Origin: Afipia sp.
GTDB lineage: Bacteria > Pseudomonadota > Alphaproteobacteria > Rhizobiales > Xanthobacteraceae
Assembly: GCA_026400415.1 (NCBI GenBank)
Contig: JAPLPA010000213.1
Location: 1-11,392 of the forward strand
Direction of reading: 5' to 3'
DNA: 11,392 nt
Position 1 is the first letter of the stretch, and each line of letters starts with the position of its first letter. The translations under genes and the position numbers were made by a program. Below, piece by piece: positions 6,161 through 11,392 of this stretch. Below the pieces are notes generated by a model that worked only from the letters and a program-made list of their open reading frames with translations, did no database searches and was not told where the DNA came from.

Positions 6161-7216
6161 TCAGGTGCCTTTGCCGGGCTCTATCTCGGCGTAGTTGCCC
6201 TTGGCATCCCATCGATACACGACATAGTCGAGTAGCTTGATGTCGCCTTTGGCGTCGAATGACAGCTTGCCGAGAACGGTATCCCATTCGCCGGCCTTGA
6301 TGGTGTCGATAACTTTTTTGGCGTCGGTTGAACTGGTTTTCGCGACAGCCTGCGACCAGATCTGGAATGCCGCGTAGGTGTAGAGCGTGTAACCTTCCGG
6401 ATCGATACCCTTTGACTTGAACTTCTCGACGATGGCTTTCGCGGTTGTCTTATTGCGCGGGTCAGGGCCGAATGTGAAAAGCGTGCCTTCTGCGGCTGGT
6501 CCCGTAATCGATGCGAATTCCTTGTCGTTCATGGCGTCGCCAGCCATAAGAAGCGTCTTCATTCCTTGGTCGCGCATTTGGCGCACGATCAGTCCGGCTT
6601 CCTGATGATAGCCACCGACATAGACCAGATCGATATTCTCGCGCTTCAATCGCGAAACGATCGAGTTAAAATCCTTGTCACCCTTGTTGTAGGACTCGAA
6701 CAGTTTCTCCTGCAAGCCGCCCGCGTTAAGCGCCTTCTTGGTTTCATCCGCGAGGCCTTTGCCGTAAGTCGTCTTGTCGTTGAGTATCGCGATGTTCTTC
6801 CCCGCATACGCTTTCAGGATGTAGGTCGCGGCGACGAGCCCCTGCTGGTCGTCACGGCCACAAACGCGCAGCACGTTGGTCAGCTTGCGTTCGGTAAAGA
6901 GCGGATTGGTCGAAGCCGGCGTGATCTGGAGCACATTGCCGTCGGCATAGGCTTCGGACGCAGGGATTGATGAGGAGGAACAGAAGTGTCCCGCTACAAA
7001 GGGTACGCTGGCGCTTGCGATTTTTTCTGCAACCGAGCGGGCCTGCTTCGGATCGCAAGCGTCGTCGCCAACCTGAAGGGCGAGGTTTTTTCCAAGCACG
7101 CCGCCAGCGGCATTGATGTCGGCGACTGCGAGATCTGCGCCATTCTTCATCTGACGGCCGAAAGCGGATTCGCTGCCTGTCATCGGGCCCGCAACTGCGA
7201 CTGGGATAGGCTTCAT
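6161..7216 (-). CDS. livK: Branched-chain amino acid ABC transporter substrate-binding protein lacking a signal peptide
   Basis: This LivJ/LivK-family binding protein (type I periplasmic fold) has 351 residues. It matches mature E. coli LivJ throughout: VAVAGPMTG (6-14), VADINAAGGVLG (31-42), DDACDPKQA (51-59), GHFCSSS (76-82), TPASTNP (99-105), DKTTYGKGLA (147-156) and VYVGGYHQE (198-206). Several of these segments line the amino-acid pocket in LivJ. Cys54 and Cys79 correspond to the disulfide pair of periplasmic LIV-binding proteins. Oddly, there is no signal peptide: the ATG sits three residues before the first beta strand. GAGGA at 7221-7225 supports this start. Upstream in frame there is no alternative start before a TGA 14 codons away. 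The protein as encoded should stay in the cytoplasm unless exported unusually. Its gene lies 94 bases after the livHMGF-DUF6867 genes. The fold is certain, transport function likely by context, and location doubtful. Confidence 0.93.
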   Translation of the reverse strand: MKPIPVAVAGPMTGSESAFGRQMKNGADLAVADINAAGGVLGKNLALQVGDDACDPKQARSVAEKIASASVPFVAGHFCSSSSIPASEAYADGNVLQITPASTNPLFTERKLTNVLRVCGRDDQQGLVAATYILKAYAGKNIAILNDKTTYGKGLADETKKALNAGGLQEKLFESYNKGDKDFNSIVSRLKRENIDLVYVGGYHQEAGLIVRQMRDQGMKTLLMAGDAMNDKEFASITGPAAEGTLFTFGPDPRNKTTAKAIVEKFKSKGIDPEGYTLYTYAAFQIWSQAVAKTSSTDAKKVIDTIKAGEWDTVLGKLSFDAKGDIKLLDYVVYRWDAKGNYAEIEPGKGT

Positions 7217-7220
7217 GAGA

Positions 7221-7225
7221 TCCTC
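7221..7225 (-). promoter_or_regulatory. Ribosome binding site of the binding-protein gene
   Basis: On the minus strand GAGGA ends 4 bases before the ATG at 7216, a slightly short but usable spacing. It matters because it supports translation starting right at the mature domain, with no leader peptide. Confidence 0.6.
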
Positions 7226-7310
7226 ATCGAGTTTAAAGTCCGGACGGCGCCGGTTTCACGGTATTGTCGGCTGAATTTTGAATGAAGTCATTGGCAAATT
7301 TCGTCGCTTC

Positions 7311-7667
7311 TTACACCTTTGATGGCGCATCTTGCCGCAGCCGCCAGCTCAGCGGGCCGTTTGGCTCATACAGCCAATAATACTGGCGGACCATCTGTTG
7401 CGCTCGAGTGTGCTGGAATGACAGGCAGGCAATCGCAATCAGTACGAATGTTTCCATCGCATAAGTGCGAGGCAGAACAAGCGTCTCGTTGAACAGGGCG
7501 AAATGCACGAAACGAACGGCCAGACCCATGGGGATCATCGAGGCGGCTGCAACCCAAATGCCGCGCCAGGTCGCGGCAATGGCCCGGCCTGCCAGAAATG
7601 CACAGCCGCCGCCGAGCACTAATGTGACGAAAAGTACCTGAGAGATATTTTCGCTGGAATAGAACAT
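7311..7667 (-). CDS. Small three-helix membrane protein of the DUF6867 type, liv-associated
   Basis: The protein has 118 residues with about three membrane segments (roughly 10-30, 36-58 and 70-86) and a polar C-terminus. Conserved-looking features are RFVHFALF (52-59) and QMVRQYYWLYEPNGP (91-105). From memory these match DUF6867 proteins found next to branched-chain amino acid transporter genes in Rhizobiales. The start ATG at 7667 shares one base with the livF stop (TGATG). A purine-rich GAAGGCGGG run lies just upstream inside livF, so translation is probably coupled to livF. An in-frame TTG directly before it is less likely. The family has no assigned function as far as I know. Its place inside the operon suggests a subunit, assembly factor or regulator of the LivHMGF complex. 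The gene order argues for the same transporter but does not prove it. Confidence 0.82.
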   Translation of the reverse strand: MFYSSENISQVLFVTLVLGGGCAFLAGRAIAATWRGIWVAAASMIPMGLAVRFVHFALFNETLVLPRTYAMETFVLIAIACLSFQHTRAQQMVRQYYWLYEPNGPLSWRLRQDAPSKV

Positions 7668-8410
7668 CAATGCCGCCCGCCTTCGAGATAGGCCGAGCGG
7701 ATTTCAGGCCGTGCGAGCAATTCCGAGCCGGTGCCGCTCAGTGTAATCAGCCCATTGACCATGACGTAACCGCGATGCGCAAGCTTAAGCGCGTGATTAG
7801 CGTTCTGCTCAACGATCAGGACGGTGAGTCCATCTTGCTTGTTGAGCGTGCGGATAGCATCGAAGATTTGTCGCGCAATCAAGGGCGCAAGCCCTAGTGA
7901 CGGTTCATCTAGCATCAACAGGCGAGGGCGGCTCATCAATGCGCGGCCGATGGCAAGCATTTGCTGTTCTCCACCGGAGAGCGTGCCGCCGCGCTGGGTC
8001 ATGCGTTCTTTGAGTCTGGGAAATAATGTGAGTACGCGTTCAAGACTCGATAAGCGTTCGGCGTCCGTGTTGACGGCAACGGTGTCCGCGCCCATACGCA
8101 GATTTTCAGCGACCGTCATGCGCGGGAAAATTCGACGCCCTTCCGGTGCCTGCGCGATCCGCAAGCGCGCCACGAGATGAGTCGGGATTTGCGTAATATC
8201 CTCACCGTCGAATTCGATCGCGCCTGATCGCGGGCGCGGTTTGCCAAACACGGACATCATAAGTGTCGATTTCCCTGCGCCATTCGAGCCGATCAGGGCG
8301 ACGATCTCTCCCGGCGCGATGTCCAGATCGACACCCTTCAGCGCTTCAATGTTGCCGTAAGCTGCGACCAATTTGCGAATGGCAAGCAATGGTGTTTCGG
8401 GTCTGGTCAC
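7667..8410 (-). CDS. livF: Branched-chain amino acid ABC transporter ATP-binding protein LivF
   Basis: One of the two cytoplasmic ATPases that power LIV-type uptake. Length is 247 residues, typical of LivF. Motifs in order: A-loop Tyr18 (AAYGNIEAL), Walker A GSNGAGKST (41-49), Q-loop Gln87 followed by PEGRRIFP (89-96), ABC signature LSGGEQQ (144-150), Walker B LLMLDEP (164-170), D-loop SLGLAP (171-176) and VEQNANHAL (200-208). LivF proteins carry this EQN segment where LivG has a histidine switch. PEGRRIFPRMTVAENL (89-104) is diagnostic for LivF over LivG. The start is GTG at 8410, which overlaps the livG stop as GTGA and is preceded by GGAGGG seven bases upstream. All ATPase residues are intact. 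Confidence 0.96.
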   Translation of the reverse strand: MTRPETPLLAIRKLVAAYGNIEALKGVDLDIAPGEIVALIGSNGAGKSTLMMSVFGKPRPRSGAIEFDGEDITQIPTHLVARLRIAQAPEGRRIFPRMTVAENLRMGADTVAVNTDAERLSSLERVLTLFPRLKERMTQRGGTLSGGEQQMLAIGRALMSRPRLLMLDEPSLGLAPLIARQIFDAIRTLNKQDGLTVLIVEQNANHALKLAHRGYVMVNGLITLSGTGSELLARPEIRSAYLEGGRH

Positions 8411-9252
8411 GTTCCGCCCTCCATCACCTTGAGCGCGGTTTCTTCGTCCGCACCCAAATAGGCGGCAATGACTTTCGGATCATTCCGAATTTGCTGCGGC
8501 GTACCCGCCGCGATCTTGACGCCGTAATCCAGCACGAAGATGCAATCCGAAATGCCCATGACCACTGACATGTCGTGCTCGATGAGCAGTATTGAGGTGC
8601 CGTGATCTTTCCGGATCGCGAGAAGCAGTGTGTTCAATTCCTCGCTTTCGCGCGCGTTCAGTCCCGCTGCCGGCTCATCGAGGCATAGAAGCGCCGGTTC
8701 GGAACACATCGCACGCGCGATTTCCAGCCGTCGCTGGTCACCGTAGGGAAGATTGCCCGCCGCATCATCGGCACGATTGGTCAATCCGATACGATCGAGC
8801 CAATACCGCGCCAATTCGATTGCTCGATTTTCCGCGCGGCGGAAACCGGGTGCACCAATCAGCCCCAGAAACGAATAGCCCGATGCGCGCATCAGCGAAT
8901 TATGTTGCGCAACCATCAGGTTTTCCAAAGCGGTCATGCCAGCGAACAGACGGATGTTCTGAAACGTGCGCGCGACCTTCGCGACTTTTGAAATTCGATA
9001 ATCGAACAGACGCTCGAGCAGGAATTCGCGGCCATCGTCCTGCGTCAGCCGTATCGTGCCGGTCGTGGGTTTATAAAATCCGGTGATGCAGTTAAAGACG
9101 GTGGTTTTCCCCGCACCATTGGGTCCGATAAGGGCCGTAATGTCACCGCGCTTCGCGGTGAACGACAAATCGTTGACAGCGACAATGCCGCCGAAGCGCA
9201 TCGACAGATGTGCAATATCGAGAATGTCTTTCGCGGCCGCAGCGTCTTTCAT
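8407..9252 (-). CDS. livG: Branched-chain amino acid ABC transporter ATP-binding protein LivG
   Basis: Second ATPase of the transporter, pairing with LivF beneath LivH/LivM. Length is 281 residues. Motifs: RFGGIVAV (19-26), Walker A GPNGAGKTT (43-51), Q-loop ARTFQNIRLF (94-103) with Gln98, signature LPYGDQRRLEIARA (168-181), Walker B LLCLDEP (188-194), D-loop AAGLN (195-199) and H-switch IEHDMSVVM (224-232) with His226. TFQNIRLF and the YG-type signature are the usual marks of LivG. The linker insert after the Q-loop (HNSLMRASGYSF, 117-128) is also a LivG trait. ATG at 9252 overlaps the livM stop as ATGA, with GGAAGG six bases upstream. No key residue is missing. Confidence 0.96.
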   Translation of the reverse strand: MKDAAAAKDILDIAHLSMRFGGIVAVNDLSFTAKRGDITALIGPNGAGKTTVFNCITGFYKPTTGTIRLTQDDGREFLLERLFDYRISKVAKVARTFQNIRLFAGMTALENLMVAQHNSLMRASGYSFLGLIGAPGFRRAENRAIELARYWLDRIGLTNRADDAAGNLPYGDQRRLEIARAMCSEPALLCLDEPAAGLNARESEELNTLLLAIRKDHGTSILLIEHDMSVVMGISDCIFVLDYGVKIAAGTPQQIRNDPKVIAAYLGADEETALKVMEGGT

Positions 9253-10580
9253 CCGCGGCCTTCCTTGACCATCGTCGATGAAATCGCCGCCGGCTTCTGC
9301 AGGAATAAGGTCGGCGCACGATGTCCTATCAGGCCGCGCGGCCGCCAGATCATCAGCAGCACCATCGCCGAGCCGAATACCAGCATTCGGAATTGTTCGA
9401 AGCCGCGAAACAATTCGAAGCCGCCGATCATCGCGACTGCTGCGAGCGCGACGCCAAGTTGTGAGCCCATGCCGCCCAAAACGACGATTGCGAGTACCAG
9501 CGCCGATTCCTGGAACGTAAAGGATTCGGGGCTGATAAAGCCCTGACGCGTGGCGAAGAACGCGCCTGCAAAGCCGCCGAACATTGCACCCGTCGCAAAT
9601 GCCGTGAGTTTAGTTTTGGTCGTGTTAATGCCGAGCGCGCGGCAGGCGACTTCATCCTCACGCAATGCTTCCCACGCGCGGCCGATGGGCAATCGGCGAA
9701 GACGTATCGTCACCCAGTTTGTGAGAAGCGCGAGCGCGAGGATGAGATAAAACAGGAAGACGACACGGTGCGTCGGCGAGAAGGCGACACCTAGTTTTGC
9801 CGCAAGGCCGTCCTCGCTATTGGTTAGCGGAATTCCAAAGAAGGTCGGGCGTGGAATTCCTGTGATGCCATTGGGGCCGCCGGTGACCTTTTGCCAGTTC
9901 AGTAAAATGAGCCGGATGATTTCGCCGAATGCCAGTGTAACGATTGCAAGGTAGTCGCCACGCAATCGCAGGACGGGAAAGCCAAGCAGCACGCCCCAGA
10001 ACGCGGCAAGGATTCCAGCCAATGGAAGGCAGACCCAAAACGACAGGCCGAACGTCGTTGCAAGCAAAGCGTAGGAGTAAGCGCCGACCGCGTAGAACGC
10101 GACGTAGCCGAGGTCCAGAAGCCCCGCGAGGCCGACAACGACATTAAGACCCCAACCGAGCATCACGTAAGTGAGCACGAGGATGCCGAGATCGAGAATG
10201 TAGCGCTGATCGTAGAAAATTACTGGTACGAGAAACGTGAAGATCAACAACGTAGGGGCTACCAAGCGACGAAGTTTTATCAGCGTACCTTCAACTGACG
10301 GCGGCACGATGGACGCTAAAGTGGTCGGGCGGATCGACCCGCGCAGCAACTCGACCAAAATGCTTCCTGCAAAAACGCCGACGACAAGTATCGCGAGATC
10401 GCCAAAACGTGTCCAGTAGATCAACTGGCCGGTCGGGCCGGCTTCAGTACGAACGCCGATCATGAGAGAGAAAAGCACGAGCGCGACGAGCGCGCTCAAC
10501 AACGATTTCTTGAGAATGAAGGCGACGTTATGTGCTGGGTCCGCTGTTGCGCGCACGACGGGGTCGATTGTGCGCGTCAC
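9249..10580 (-). CDS. livM: Branched-chain amino acid ABC transporter permease LivM
   Basis: Inner-membrane permease subunit, 443 residues, with about nine or ten hydrophobic segments. The N-terminal part (about 20-120), with helices near 26-44 and 60-80, is the extra LivM-associated domain (DUF3382 type) also found in E. coli LivM. The core carries NVVVGLAGLLDLGYVAFYAVGAY (146-168), LRLRGDYLAIVTLAFGEIIR (204-223), GPNGITGIP (235-243), and the cytoplasmic coupling loop GRAWEALREDEVACRALGIN (300-319), which contacts the ATPases. It ends with LGGMGS (368-373) and IWRPRGLIG (411-419). The start is taken as GTG at 10580, 8 bases after the livH stop. GAGAG lies upstream, a modest ribosome binding site, and this position matches the usual length. 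An internal start some codons later cannot be excluded. Confidence 0.94.
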   Translation of the reverse strand: MTRTIDPVVRATADPAHNVAFILKKSLLSALVALVLFSLMIGVRTEAGPTGQLIYWTRFGDLAILVVGVFAGSILVELLRGSIRPTTLASIVPPSVEGTLIKLRRLVAPTLLIFTFLVPVIFYDQRYILDLGILVLTYVMLGWGLNVVVGLAGLLDLGYVAFYAVGAYSYALLATTFGLSFWVCLPLAGILAAFWGVLLGFPVLRLRGDYLAIVTLAFGEIIRLILLNWQKVTGGPNGITGIPRPTFFGIPLTNSEDGLAAKLGVAFSPTHRVVFLFYLILALALLTNWVTIRLRRLPIGRAWEALREDEVACRALGINTTKTKLTAFATGAMFGGFAGAFFATRQGFISPESFTFQESALVLAIVVLGGMGSQLGVALAAVAMIGGFELFRGFEQFRMLVFGSAMVLLMIWRPRGLIGHRAPTLFLQKPAAISSTMVKEGRG

Positions 10581-10588
10581 GTTGTCTC

Positions 10589-11392
10589 TCAGACTTTTTC
10601 GACTTCCGGGCGGCCGAGCAGGCCGGTCGGAAGAAAGATAAGAACGACGATTAGAATGGAGAATGCGGCGACGTCTTTATATTCAGACGTGAAGTAGGCT
10701 GACCAGAATGTTTCGATCAGGCCGATTAGCAGGCCGCCGAGCATTGCGCCGGGAAGAGAGCCGATGCCGCCGAGCACGGCTGCGGTAAACGCCTTGATGC
10801 CCGCAACGAAGCCCATGAAGAAATCGACGACGCCGTAATAGAGCAGGTACATCATGCCTGCGACCGCTGCGAGCGCGGCGCCGATCACGAATGTCATCGA
10901 GATGGTACGGTCGACATCGACGCCGAGCAGCGCGGCCATGGTCTGATCCTGCTCGCAGGCGCGCATGTCCCGGCCAAGCCGCGTGCGGGCCACCAGCCAG
11001 GAGAAAATTGCAAGCAGGATGACCGTGGTGACGACCACGATGATCTGGATGTTCGAGAGCTGCACCACGAACCCGTCGCGCTCGAACAGCGTGTGCCCGC
11101 CCGTAATGACGGGGGGGACCGGCTTGACGCGCGCGCCCTGCGACACCTGCGCGTAATTGGTCAGCACAAACGACATGCCGATGGCGGACAGCATCGGCGC
11201 GAGGCGGAATGATTGCCGCAGCGGGCGATAGGCGATCCGCTCCACGGTCCAGCCGTACAGCGCGGTGATCGCCATCGCGACCAGCAGCACCAGAAGCAGG
11301 ATGACCGGAACGGTAGTCAGGCCGATGGAGACAAGGATGAGAAACGTGATCAGGGCGATGAAGCCGCCGATCATGAAGATGTCGCCATGGGC
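10589..11392 (-). CDS. livH: Branched-chain amino acid ABC transporter permease LivH, N-terminus outside the window
   Basis: Inner-membrane permease that pairs with LivM. The frame is open to the right edge, and the first residues in the window (AHGDIFMIGGFIAL) are the middle of the conserved NFAHGDI segment of LivH. About 35-40 N-terminal residues, including the start codon, therefore lie outside. The 267 residues present include YRPLRQSFRLAPMLSAIG (about 55-72 of the visible part), the coupling loop CEQDQTMAALLGVDVDR (about 144-160) and GIKAFTAAVLGGIGSLPGA (about 192-210). These are the standard LivH landmarks. It is the first visible gene of the livHMGF-DUF6867-livK series. The promoter and any regulator are outside the window. 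Confidence 0.95.
   Translation of the reverse strand, partial: AHGDIFMIGGFIALITFLILVSIGLTTVPVILLLVLLVAMAITALYGWTVERIAYRPLRQSFRLAPMLSAIGMSFVLTNYAQVSQGARVKPVPPVITGGHTLFERDGFVVQLSNIQIIVVVTTVILLAIFSWLVARTRLGRDMRACEQDQTMAALLGVDVDRTISMTFVIGAALAAVAGMMYLLYYGVVDFFMGFVAGIKAFTAAVLGGIGSLPGAMLGGLLIGLIETFWSAYFTSEYKDVAAFSILIVVLIFLPTGLLGRPEVEKV

Noticed and set aside
7256..7291. An 11-codon frame in phase with and upstream of the binding-protein gene
   Set aside because: It encodes MTSFKIQPTIP and then TGA. It is polar, not a signal peptide, and even readthrough would not give a hydrophobic leader.
8736..8751. Apparently non-consensus ABC signature (LPYGDQ) in LivG
   Set aside because: LivG proteins normally have a YG-type signature here, so it is a family trait rather than a defect.

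Overview
The window looks like chromosomal DNA of an alphaproteobacterium, most likely of the Bradyrhizobium/Afipia/Rhodopseudomonas/Nitrobacter group (Nitrobacteraceae). This placement is an inference from moderately high GC, the style of the protein sequences, and a liv transporter cluster carrying the small DUF6867-type membrane protein that I associate with this order. No species can be named from the sequence alone. Gene density is high, no gap between genes exceeds about 270 bases, and I see no tRNA, rRNA, CRISPR array, insertion sequence or phage gene.

Layout, left to right. (1) The N-terminal part of a glutamate racemase gene (murI) runs leftward off the window. It is divergent from a cytochrome b561 gene. 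(2) The cytochrome b561 gene converges, with only 8 bases between stop codons, on an rpe-purB pair on the minus strand (ribulose-phosphate 3-epimerase and adenylosuccinate lyase) whose reading frames overlap by ATGA. (3) Divergent from rpe is a Ser/Thr-rich protein with two perfect EF-hand loops and a His-rich segment. (4) A P1/S58-family hydrolase resembling NylC lies on the minus strand. It converges on the EF-hand gene across a spacer holding two interlocking inverted repeats. (5) A ccdA gene (thiol-disulfide electron carrier for cytochrome c maturation) is on the plus strand and ends at a strong hairpin.

(6) From about 6160 to the right edge runs a complete-looking branched-chain amino acid (LIV/HAAT) ABC transporter on the minus strand. 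Its transcription order is livH (5' end outside the window), livM, livG, livF, the DUF6867-like membrane protein, then a 94-base gap and the substrate-binding protein gene. livM to the DUF6867 gene are joined by stop/start overlaps (ATGA, GTGA, TGATG). LivH and LivM form the membrane channel, LivG and LivF the ATPases, and the binding protein should deliver the amino acid from the periplasm.

The most unusual feature is that this binding protein has no signal peptide. Its start codon, backed by a Shine-Dalgarno sequence, lies directly before the first strand of the mature fold. An in-frame stop lies 14 codons upstream, and no hydrophobic leader is encoded just upstream in any frame. It still carries the cysteine pair that forms a disulfide in periplasmic LIV-binding proteins. 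Otherwise this is mostly ordinary core-genome content, and I do not see convincing evidence for a wholly new multi-gene system.
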